Source: Dipteris shenzhenensis
Taxonomy: Eukaryota > Polypodiophyta > Polypodiopsida > Gleicheniales
NCBI GenBank assembly: GCA_047967505.1
Contig: CM106540.1
Reading direction: 5' to 3' (one strand)
DNA length: 64,000 nucleotides
Of the stretch, positions 11,127 through 22,300 are shown in pieces (within the stretch, counting starts at the first letter, position 1; every line of letters begins with the position of its first letter). Under the pieces are notes generated by a model. That model did not search any database and had not been told where the DNA came from. It was given only the letters and a program-made list of their open reading frames with translations. Both the position numbers and the translations under genes were made by a program.

Positions 11127-11600
11127 CTAAAGGAGAATAGGGTACTCCAAATGAAGGGAGAGGGTAAAAGGAAGGTGGGAGAGAGAGGAATGGGCAAGGA
11201 GAGGAGGAGTCAGCAAAGAGAGAGGGGGGGCAGCAAGAGGAGAGGAGGAAGGGAGAGGAGGGGAGGATAGAGGAGAGGAGTGGAGGAGAGGGGGGGGGGG
11301 GGGGAAGCAAAGAAAGAACGGGGGGGGCGGGAGCAAGTAGGGGGGAGGGGAGGGAGGAGGCGGGGGGAGCAGCAGGTAGGGGGGAGGGGAGGGAGGAGGC
11401 AGCGTGCGGGGGAGGAGGCAGAGAGCGGGGGCAGGGGGGGCTGCAGCAGCAAGGGAGGGGAGTCGGGGGGGGAGGCGGGGGGAGCAGTAGGTAGGGGGGA
11501 GGGGAGGGAGGAGAAGCAAGGAGGGGATGGAGGGGGCAGCAAGGAGGGGAGCAGGAAGGAGGGCAGGAGGAGGAGCGGGGAGCAGCAGCATGGGAGCTTC
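11127..11600 (-). repeat. Purine-rich block at the LINE 5' end
   Basis: About 450 bp of nearly pure GGGGAGG-type sequence on plus (C/T-rich on the LINE strand), including a 15-base G run at 11290-11304. It lies where the LINE 5' untranslated region is expected. The proline/leucine-rich open frames across it are composition artefacts. Confidence 0.7.
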
Positions 11601-11665
11601 AAGTTCATATCTATTTCAATGTAAGAATTATCACAAATTGTCTCTTTGTTGAACAGAAGAACAAT

Positions 11666-11681
11666 GGTCGTCCGAGTTCTT
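11666..11681. other. LINE target-site duplication, 5' side
   Basis: GGTCGTCCGAGTTCTT, matching 1133-1148. Confidence 0.75.
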
Positions 11682-12200
11682 GACGTCCCACGCTCCCATA
11701 TTACACACAAGATGTAGATGATGTCTTGCCATATGGCCACTAGGGTGGTTGTCGGGGGAACTTGGTGGCCTCTCATCACAAAACTGCACTGGGCAATCCA
11801 GATGTCCCAAGCAATGATGCTAGACACCGTCTCACATAAAGTATCCTCTAGCGATGGCACAGGGCGCTGTTGGGTACGAGGCATTGCGGCTTGTAGCTCT
11901 ATCCGAAAGACCGGCTAACCCTGGATCCTGTAAGTTGGAGAGGCTGGATTGATGGAGAAGGTGTGACCCCCCTCCGTCAGCCAAGCCATCATCCCCCAAG
12001 TGAAGTCCTGCTCATCCTCTGTGTCGTGGCAACAATCCAGAGGGCCTCCATCCAAATCCTCTGTGCTGTGGGGCAGCTCCGAAGACAATGCAGGATCGCC
12101 TCTAAATCTCTATCCGGGCAGTGGTGGTATCTACCATGTACAAGCATTTACTCCAGTCATGGACCGTTGGGCAAACCCTCATGGGCCACCTTCTAGAAGG
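11682..12200 (-). pseudogene. Older LINE relic, right part (ORF2 carboxyl end)
   Basis: The minus strand reads a peptide with SSIIAWDIWIAQCSFVM followed by LVAIWQDIIYILCVIW. It has the same layout as the ORF2 tail of the younger LINE near 1560-1400 (WHIWRARCTEAL, then TLIAIW). It stops in the middle of that tail at the younger LINE's insertion site and resumes at 1148. No 5' part is recognised beyond about 12200, so it was probably 5'-truncated. Confidence 0.6.
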
Positions 12201-12824
12201 GAAACATAGAATGCTACATAAAAGTTCAAATCATTAAGTTATGAGCTGATATCTGCTGGTCTGTAAATAATTGAGCATTACGACCTTCAGGTATACTAAA
12301 GAGCTGGACAGTTTCAGTAGGCTCTGCTGATGACCATCTCCCCTATGTGGATTGCACCAAATCCTTGATAATGATACTCAATGATCAGGTTTCAGCTTGA
12401 CAAGGATAAGTAAAAGTGTACAATCTTGAAAGGAGACTGCAATGCACATGCAGTTGGTTGTTTTCTTAAATCCTTATGTCTTGCTCCTGGTCTATCTTGC
12501 CTTTATGTTGTTATAATTTTGCCCCTTCTGTGTAACATTAAACATATAACAGGAAAATATCCTGATCCAAGCATTGACCTTCGTCTCCTTGTAATAGTCA
12601 CTGTCTGAAGTAAAATTGAAGAAAGAAAACTGAGCCATGAGGAGCTGTTGCCAACTTATTAGCTGTCTCAGGAATTTTATTAATTCACCTCAGTGACTTC
12701 CGAAGGGTTAACTTCAATCTAATACTTTCAAATGTGTTAACGTTGTTAGTAGAACCCTCCAAGGGTCTTCTTGAATGGATTGGAGATACAGGCTTATTAA
12801 TTTTCTTGTGTTTTCAACAAGCAG
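12201..12824 (+). other. Intron sequence upstream of the first recognised exon
   Basis: AT-rich non-coding sequence ending in a pyrimidine-rich tract and the acceptor AACAAGCAG at 12816-12824. I see no earlier exon in it. Confidence 0.5.
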
Positions 12825-13358
12825 GTTTCTAGTGCAAGTGATTCAACAAAGGTACAACATTTAAAAGATATTATTTGGCCTTCTCCTAATGATGAAGTAC
12901 CATTTTGGAAACACGACTTTACTACCAAATTGAAAGAACCCCATTATGTTGCAGTAAATTCTGGGAAATCTATTGATTCAGACCCGGATCCCATGTATGT
13001 TGTCCATGTAACTGCTGAAATGGCACCTATAGCAAAAGTTGGTGGTTTGGCAGATGTTGTTACTGGCCTTGCTAGAGCTTGTTTGGACAGGGGCCACAAG
13101 GCAGAAGTTATGCTTCCTTTCTATGAGTGTATTCCAGAACAGCAGGTAACAGAGCTGGCTGTGGCTGAGACTTTCACTTCATTTCACAGGGGAGACTGGA
13201 TAACTGTCCAGTTGTATAGAGGCAAAGTTTCTGGAATACCAGTGCTATTAATCCAGCCAGAAAATCACTTTTTCAAGGGGTCAAAAATCTATGGGGGAAG
13301 CTATGATGAATTAGAGGCATACATTTTCTTCAGCCGTGCATGTCTAGAATGGATGCAG
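12825..13358 (+). CDS. SS5: Starch synthase exon 1 of those visible
   Basis: 178 codons, starting in phase 0 after acceptor CAG at 12822-12824 and ending at CAG before GTTTTA. It holds a linker (residues 1-57), then the GT5 start [19 protein letters not shown] at 57-75, the FYECIP loop and [11 protein letters not shown] at the end. A methionine start is not used: the open frame continues upstream to the splice site. Confidence 0.9.
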
Positions 13359-16300
13359 GTTTTACATCTATACCACATTGAAAATTTTATAAGCAAGACA
13401 ATAGTTCGTCGCTCTAAACTTTGATTTTTGTTGATTTTTTCATACCTATATTGGTGTTAGGTTACTGGCACCCAGCCGGACATTATACATGTACATGAGT
13501 GGCAAATCGGTGCTTTGCCTTTGCTTTACTGGGATATGTACCATCATCTATCGGTAAAGGTTGGTTTCAATCACCTAGTTAACATGTTGGGTGTCATCTT
13601 ATTATTATCATGATTTTACTTTTGACATTTTTGTTGAGGATAAAATATCAAGGCTTTGTATGATTAGTTCTTTGATCCCATGGTTGACATTTTGCTTTTG
13701 CAGAAACCTAGGATTGTCCTCACCATCCATAATATGGAACATTATGGCGAGTGCAGGCAAGATCATTGTTCCCATATTGGATGTCTGTTGATAGTTACAA
13801 ATAAAAATTCCAGGTAACTCAAGTGTTTTAAACTTTGCATTCAGGATGGAGCAGCTGAGCATGTGTGGATTAGATGGACCATCATATGGCACAATTGATA
13901 AGGCAAGCTTATGCTCTCTGTTGGCTGTTATTCAACCAATATGACATTTGTCAATTTTCCTCTTTAATTTTGGACAATTTTGAAGATGGGGGTTATTTCA
14001 ACGGCAAGTCCCACAAGGATATAAGCTTGACATACGCTCAACAAAGGATTAAATGCATATTTTCATATTTAATTGCATTATTATCCTGCCCAACAGTTCT
14101 CCTTGGACATCTGGGAATAGCTTTTGTAACCTGAGGAGAACTTACACATATAGACACTGTGCTTTAAGTTGCTGTACCCCATGATGATTCTTTTTGACAG
14201 TTTGACTGGAATTGGGGTCCCATTTTTTCGACTTCTCGTGATAGAGATTGTCTATTTTCTTTCTTTGACTAGATAAAATTAACAAATTCTCTTACTGTAC
14301 TGTAGTGTGCTTTTAAAAGAATGAGACAAGTCAGTCTTTATCGACTCAATGACCCTACCAGAATTCTCTGTTGACCTCCCATTGTGCATGCTAACTACCA
14401 CACACCCTTGGAATCTCAAGAATGTTGTGCACATCAAGCTCGAATGCACCTTCTAATGTTTGCACTCAAGAAACCAGTTGTTTATCTGGAAAAAAAGCAA
14501 AAGAAACCAGTCCTTCCAAGAATTTCTACTTTTATACAAAATAACAAGTATATAGTGCTTAAAAATAGAATACAACTTGCGGACACGATAGCACACTGCC
14601 AACTAATGGCAAGATATGCAATACAGGTTACCCAACCCCCCAACACTTTAACCGTCCAATCAGGTCAAACCTGAAAGACAAAAAAACTATGGAAAAAATA
14701 CATCAAAAGGGCCCAACAACGTCTTGAGCAAGAGCTAAGCGAAGCCAAGGAGGGTCTGAATAGATCCACCTTATGTCATGCTCTATGAAACACAGTAGAG
14801 TCCCATGCTCTGGCAAAACCTCCCCGATGGTCTCTCTTAGCGCATGAGTCCTCAGAGCATGTGTGCCAACAATGTCCTGAGTAAGACCTCCCTACATGAT
14901 CTCTCTATTCTGTGAGTCCTCACAGCACTTATCCACTGGCGTGGAATAGTATATGGATCTCCATCCAAATCTGTGATGAAATCTCCTTGTCCTCCATCAA
15001 GGTTGCTCCAATGTTCACACTGCAGCTTGCACAACAAATCCTTCAGGACATGATACCCAAGATGATCTCGCACCATGCGCCCTGTGGGGAGGACTCGACT
15101 GTGGTGTTGGATGGCTTTGTTGTATGGAGTATGTTAGTAAAGAAGTGAGAAGGATCATGGCCAGGACATCTAAAGGTTTATCCAGTGTATGAAGTCTCAT
15201 AAATTAATAGCTAACCGATTGTTGGGCCCTAACAAGTTCCACCCATGTGATAGAGAAGTAGAGTGAAATGGCCACTGTTATGTAAGAACTTCACCAATGC
15301 TTTGCACTCTCAGCAAAGCTGACAAACTCTTTGTCGATTGACCATTGGTTTTGCCAATGAGTGTCTCGTATCCCATTTGAAAAACCTGAAGCAATCAAAT
15401 AGCCTGAACTGATTGGTATATGCTGGTGGGCTCCTTATAACATTTTATGGTGGTTTTAATAGTATGTTGAAAAAATTGTATAGATTTATGGACCAGGGGG
15501 CTGGGGGGTGGGGGTGGCGGGAGGGGTTAACTCCTACCATCTCCACTCTTCCCGATGAACCTAAGAGAGTGGGTGAAAGATCCATTATCTCCAATGTGAA
15601 TTGTGTGAAGCAATCTTTTGATTTGGCTCTAAAGATGGATCGATGGTCATGAACTTACGATCAATTGTGAACTTATGCAAGTGTCCAACCACTTTTATCC
15701 TTAGCCATGCAAACAAATCCACATCAACAGACTCACAAGAGAGGAGATTCTGACCTCTATCTTTGTGCAAGATCAGAAGATGTCTTGGAAAGAATGGATT
15801 ACAAAGTGTGTGATTCTCGGATAGAAATATCCATATGCGACCACCAACCTATCTAACTCACGGTACGTGTTGGTGATGAATCTCTCTATGATTACATCAT
15901 CTGAGTAGTAAGTTTCCCATTTTAAACTCTCGAGAAGATCAGCAAGTTGATAGCATGTGTTGATCAAAGTAGCCACATGTATGTTCTAATGGGTCCACAT
16001 GGTTCACAATTTTCCTGAATTGGGTGTCCATCCACTTGAACACAAGAGCTGTGCTACTTGGCTAGCTTTTCTTTATCTATCAAGTCCAGAACTAGACCCA
16101 ATCTCCTCCTAAATCTAGATCAATAAACTAATGAAAGGAGATCAAGGATGAGTGAGAAAAGCCAATGAGTTCCACCCTTCCGATCACTTCCATGGATTGG
16201 GATGGAGTAATGGATCTTGAGCCTCTAATAATGAGCTTGAGGCTTTGCTTTGTTTGACATGGTCTAGAACCTATTATCCTCCCGCTCGAGTCAAAAGAGT

Positions 16301-19300
16301 CAAATGTCCAATGCAACTCTAGGTTCGTGGCTTGCATGCCTAGAAACGGGATAAGATGAATGAGAACTTAAGTGAATCAGGCATAGCACTAGAGTCCCAA
16401 ACGCCCTACAGGGTTGAAGTGACATGGTCCCCAATCATGTCCCAAGAAGAAATGGAGGGGTTCAACCCATCTGAGCCAAGACACTTGCCCTTGTGAAGGG
16501 CAAAAAAGTGCAGTCCTAAATTCTAGATTGGTAACAGTTGCATCAAGTAAGGCTCTCATGTCTAGTTTCATCAATTCTGGAATAGCCTGCCAAACTCTCT
16601 ATTTGGCATTATCTCTGGTAGGCGTGTTAGGAGCTGCAAATAGAAGGGAGGCAATTCGTATGATGGCATCAAGATTTGTCTTGTAAAGCCCCGTCACAAG
16701 TAGCGAAGAAACACTTTCTCTACCTTGTCTCGGGCTAAGAGTAGAGAAGAAGTGTATGTACCATTGAACCTCCACTTGCATGCGCCAACCAATGCGTGTC
16801 ATGTATAAAAAAGGGCACCTCCTCCACCCTATCCAGGTGGTTCCGTACATGTCAGCGCCAAAACCACTCTCTAGGATCCATACAGAGGGCAGCCCTCCCA
16901 TAACCAAAGCCACCAATTCGTCCCCTCCTGTCTTGTTGAGACTAGAACTGGTTGATGGTCCAGTCTTTGCCCAAGCAGCCTGTTACCTTGATCCTCTGCC
17001 ACTCGAGCAAATCCAAGGTCCCAGCTTTGGGTCTCCACCTATGTCGGGCTGGAGAAGGCCTCCATGCCTCACTGTTATTGTATGGTATATATGCAAAAAA
17101 CAGATCCTGAAAGGTGCCTTGCTCCTAGAGAATTGGCCATACCAATATGGGACCAAGGTTGTGTGCAAACCCTCCCACCATGACTTTGGGGTCGAAGAGT
17201 CAACCTCCATTAACTTGCTTTAGGTGAGGGAGGGCTTGCACTTGTGCCTTTGCCTTGGCAAGGAAGTGGCTCCATGCCCCAAAGGAAATGACTAGTCCAC
17301 TATCCGACTATGCCCATCCAATGTGAGTCCACTGTCCTAGCGTGAGACCCTCGTGATCACGGACACCCGGATGCCACATGAAGGGCCACCGCTCCAACTC
17401 CTCCCGACGTTGCGGGCTGGCCCGAACAAGACCTCTAGGAAAACACTTCTTTAATCTGTGAAGGCTCTGCATTAGGGCTTCTAGGGCTCCTAGAAGGCTC
17501 TGCATTAAGGCTTCTAGGGCTCCGAGCTTGCAGTGAGACCTTGAGGCACTAGCTTCCCCAAAAGGGCTCTGCTCGGCTCTCTATGTCAATGATGCCGAGT
17601 CCTCCCTCCTCCTGAGGAGGGATCACCGTCTAGCAAGTGACCCTAACTCTAGTATTCCGTGTGCCATCCGACCCTGCACACAGGAAGTTGCGCATTAAGC
17701 ACCTGAGCTATCTCATGCAACCTCTTTTGAAAACATCAACATGAGGCACTATGTATCAAGATGTAGCCAGGAGGACCTGGTTGGCCACCAAGGCAATGCA
17801 TGCAAGAGAGTTTGGCCAAGCTCCAAATACAACATCTTTCACCACACACTCTCGAGCACAGGGGCATGTTAGAAATTAACCAAACAGAGGGTACGCACAG
17901 CGGAAGACTGATAGAATAGCCCACACAGTGGTAGTGTGGGTGGAATCACAACTTTCCTTACTTAATATGCTTCCCATGTATGTGCAGATAAGCAAATAGA
18001 CAATGCTCAAGAGAGATACAGGACCAACAAAATATTTCCTTCCAATGGACACAATACAATGGAGGGCCAAAGTCCCACCCAACAGTGGTCCTTTGTCCTC
18101 ACCAAAAGATGCTGTCTTACTACCTCCGAGACACTCCTAGATCCTTGAGTCTGTGTGCTCCTTGATGAGCATACGTAGACCTTAGTCTCTATACTGATCC
18201 CCCGCACCTTGCTGCCCTGACTGTCATCCTAGATGTGCAGCCCTTCTTCAAGCTTTGTCTGCAACACACAGTCACCCTTGGCCATCTTGGATGTAGGCCC
18301 CAAGTCTGCTGCTTCTGTGCTCCGATCTGTTCCTTGAAGGCTGCCCTGGTGGATGATGAAATGAGGCCTTGGGGCCTCCCTTTTATAGGGCAATCCTGCC
18401 CCAAAATAACCGACCCAGGCAGCCTGTTTGGCCAACCCAGGTAGGCCCTTCAACCGACCCAATGAGGGGTCTACTGGCTGACCCAGCAGCCCCCCACATG
18501 GGCTCATAAAACCGTGCCTTCTGATCCTTACTTCCATGCAGGGCGCAGCCCCTTGGTCTGCCCATAACCTGGCCTGGTTAGCTGCTCCAACCAGCCCTTT
18601 CAGCCCTGTGTCACGATCTGTGATGTATTCCTTTCTCTATATCTAGACTTATGGATGGTTTGATGAATGGACACTTGTGGAAGGGTATGCCCTTTTGACA
18701 GGACACTTCCTATGAGGCACAACCCTTCACAAGAGACATTCTATGGAAGAGACACTTCTATTGTAATGTACCCTCTCATCAAGGGTCACACCCTTCACAA
18801 GGGGTACACATCTCTTCATGCACATACACTTTGGAGTACACACCTTTTCATGTGTGACTCTTTACTCTCTATATAAGAGAGGCCCAATTGTATGGATGAC
18901 AGACTACAGATACTACAGACACTCAAGCAATACAAATATTCCTTGTTCTCTGCTATTTCAGTCTTTTTTCTGTTCCTTAGCACATTTCTAAAAATAGTAA
19001 AACTAGGATTTCTTACAGTGGTATCAGAGCAAATTTCGCTCCTGCCTGTAGGAAATGCCCCCCACCTTCTAGCGCCTATCTGATACATCTCTTTCCGCTA
19101 GAAGGATATCTGTGCACATTGTGCATGGAAGAGATGGAGAGAATGAGCGTAAAAATTTTTAGCGCCAAGCCTGCCTAAAGTCATCAATGGCCTCTCCATC
19201 TCCCACACATCACGAGTTGATGTGAATGGACACGACAAAAATCGTGTCTTTTCATGTGCTTGGGCTGTCCCAAAACCAAGGGACGCACCTTTTCCACCAT

Positions 19301-22300
19301 CGGACACACCTTTTGATGAAGAGTTTTGACTCCTCACCCAAGGGACACACCCCATCGTGGAAAAAATGACACACCGCTTCATGTGGGGACACCCCTTTTA
19401 AAAACAGGGACACATCCCTTCATGAAAAGGTGCACCTATTCCAAGGGTCACACCCCTTCAAATAGGCACACCTTTTGGAACCAAGCACCTTATAAAAAGG
19501 GTACCTAGAGGGGTTAAAAAGGAAAACCCAGCCCCAAACCTTAGGTCTACCCTATATTACCCGAGGGTCAAATAAACCCACCCTTTAATTTTTTGGGCAA
19601 CCAGCCACCATAGGCAGCCACAAACAAAAAACAAAAGGGACGCTCCATTTTCAACGCCCGTACAGATTTCGTCAAGGTGGCTTGCCTCCCTACGCAGCCC
19701 CTGCCCTCGCCGGTTTGCTGCTCCTGCCCCCTCGCCGTTTGCTGCCCTGCCCCCCTCGCCATATGCAGCCACTGCCCTCGCCAGTTTTCGGTCCTGGTTC
19801 CCTGCCAGCCTGCAGCGCTAGATCAGCGCCAGCCTGCCATTTCTGCCGCAAATCAGCCTTGGAAGCTTGCAGCCTGGTTTCGCCAGCCTCTATCGTGATC
19901 CAGCCTGCAGCCTTGGAAGCCTTTTATCGCGATTCAGCCTGCAGCCTGTTTCGCCATTGACAGCCTGCCCCCCCCTTGTTTCGCCACCTTACCTGCCAGT
20001 TCAGCAGCGGTTCAGCCCTTCAATCACGATGAAGACAGCCTTTGAGATTCGCCCTGTTGCTGCATTCCAGTCCTGTCCAACCAGTCCAAGCTCTGTTCCT
20101 CGCACCCCACATGCATTGGTTCTCTGAAATCAACGCAGGAAAACTGCCTCTGCCAACGCCTCTGTCTACCTCGAAAGTCTACCTGGCACCTATCTTTGGT
20201 TCACACAGCCACGTGGATTTGCAAGGACAGCAGTATGGACTTCTGGACAGCGATCTGCAGGCCTTTTCTACGCAACAAATTGGCAGATTAAATCAATGCC
20301 AGGTGGATTCTTTCCATTCGACTTTTAAGGATTCTCTTGTCATTATCCAATTACAGCAAATGAAAGACGCTCCCTTAAAGCATGGAAACCCCTGGTAATT
20401 CACCCGGCATTTCAAGGACACCTCAGGCATCATCTACCACACAATATCGTGTTCAAAATGCACAACCAGCCCATTTCGGAGCTTTGGCATCGTGGGTCTT
20501 CTGTGTCACGTGCCCTCCTAGTAATCTGGACCACATCCTATACCTTCTGCGTGAGGCACCTCAGTTACATTACTTCCTCAGCACAGTCTAGGTTATGTTC
20601 CACGAGACACGAAGATACCCAGAACCCGATATTTCTCACGAGTTTGCTGTCCATCTTTGGAGCGATTTTTACCCCTCAGCTTCAGCATCTCCAGGGTACT
20701 CTCCACCTCCTTCAGCTCCCATATATCCTCCTATACAGGTTGTACCTTCCCCAAGACAGTATTTACACTCTGAAGGCACTCCTTCTCTTGGATATCCTCC
20801 ACTCCCGACAGCAGCTCCTTATTCTTTCTCAGATCCGTGGACTCTGCAACCTACTCATGTACTCTCACGAGCGGTAACACCCATTTCGGCATCACCAGCG
20901 TTACCTCAGACAGGACCTTCTTTACCAGATTTCCACGGGTGGTTCCATGCTGCCTCGCCTACCCCCTCCAACATGAGCAACCTCAAGAGCAGCCCGAATC
21001 TTTTTCCAGGAATGGTACAAACTAGAGTGCATGTTCGTGCTTTTCTCACGGGGACCTCAGATATGTCGCAACGCTCGCGTGCAGCCTCTCCGGAAATGAG
21101 CAAAGACCCCTAAAGTCAACATACAAGGCGAAACACTACTACAACTTCAAATTTCCCAGCTTCAGGACAACATCTCCGACTTGGTCCAGAAAGTCCAACA
21201 ACTCCAAGATTCTCGCAGTACCACACATACAGAGGATGACGTGACGCAACCAGACGACTATGTGGACTCATTCCCACCAAAGGTAGAAAACATTGAACTC
21301 CGTGCCCTCTACCGTTTACTCCAAGCTTCCAAAACTAAAAGACTTGACATTAAACTTCCAGAAGCCTACACTGGTCAACGAAATCGCCAAATAGTTGACC
21401 AATGGCTCGCAAAATTGCGCATGTACTTTGATATTGTTGACCTCTCTGAAGGCAAAAAGATTGCCTTGGCAGCCTCCCTTCTTAAGGATACAGCTTTTCT
21501 ATGGTGGCAAAGACGCTTAAAGGACGGCAAAAGTGTGTTAACATGGGAACGTTTTGAACACGTGCTCCGTAAGCAGTTCATACCTGCCAATGCGGACTTC
21601 CAAGCACGTTCAAAACTCTGACAGTTGGAGCAAATAGGCTCCCTATCTTCCTACATCTCTTAGTTCACCACATTGGTGCTGGAGATTGATGGTTTAACTG
21701 AGGATGATCGCCTTCATGCTTTCATCTCAGGCCTAAATCCCTCGTTACGCATTGATGTCCTTAAAGCAAACATCACCACTATAGCTGGCGCTATTGCTTA
21801 CGCAGAGCGCATTATAGATTTCCAAAACATAGGGAAGCAGAGTGCTAATCGAACACAAAACTCTACTATGGCCAAAGGTGCTCGCCCTCAAGATAACCCC
21901 AGGTTTAGAAAAAACTTTGGTAATCAAGGTCAGCGACAGTCTCAAGATTCCCAGAAGTCTCAGAAATCATATGCTGGATTCCAACAGAAGCACCCCTCCA
22001 AGGATTGCACCTCTTCTTCTTCACAAAGTGATTACCGTCATCCCCAACATAAAGGTGCGGCCACTGACAAGAAGAACAACTCCAGCACAAAAGGACTTTG
22101 TACCATCTGTACAGGCGACCATAGATGGTTCGATTGTCCCAAGCGACCAAAGCAAAATTCCAATATGCAACCTAGCACTTCTCAAACAGAAGATGCTACC
22201 CCAGCACAAGACAAGAAAGGCAAAGCTGTTCGAATGGCAAATACCATCCACCTGAGCCGTGCCAGCAACCCCGAACCTTCCCTGGCCACTCAAGTACTTT

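Larger units (their letters stand above)
1149..11665 (-). mobile_element. L1-type LINE retrotransposon, minus strand, interrupted by a copia element
   Basis: The element reads right to left: a C-rich 5' region (G-rich on plus, 11160-11590), ORF1 with a zinc knuckle, ORF2 with endonuclease, reverse transcriptase and zinc-binding tail, then a short 3' untranslated region and a poly(A) tail (T-run at 1147-1155). It is flanked by a 16-bp target duplication, GGTCGTTCGAGTTCTT at 1133-1148 and GGTCGTCCGAGTTCTT at 11666-11681, one mismatch apart. Without the inserted copia element it would be about 6.4 kb. Stops, frameshifts and a changed reverse transcriptase active site make it inactive. It lies left of the first recognised starch synthase exon. 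Confidence 0.8.

Noticed and set aside
11127-11884. Long proline/leucine-rich frames on the minus strand
   Set aside because: Product of the C/T-rich LINE 5' region. Only the part right of 11682 resembles a protein, and that is LINE text.
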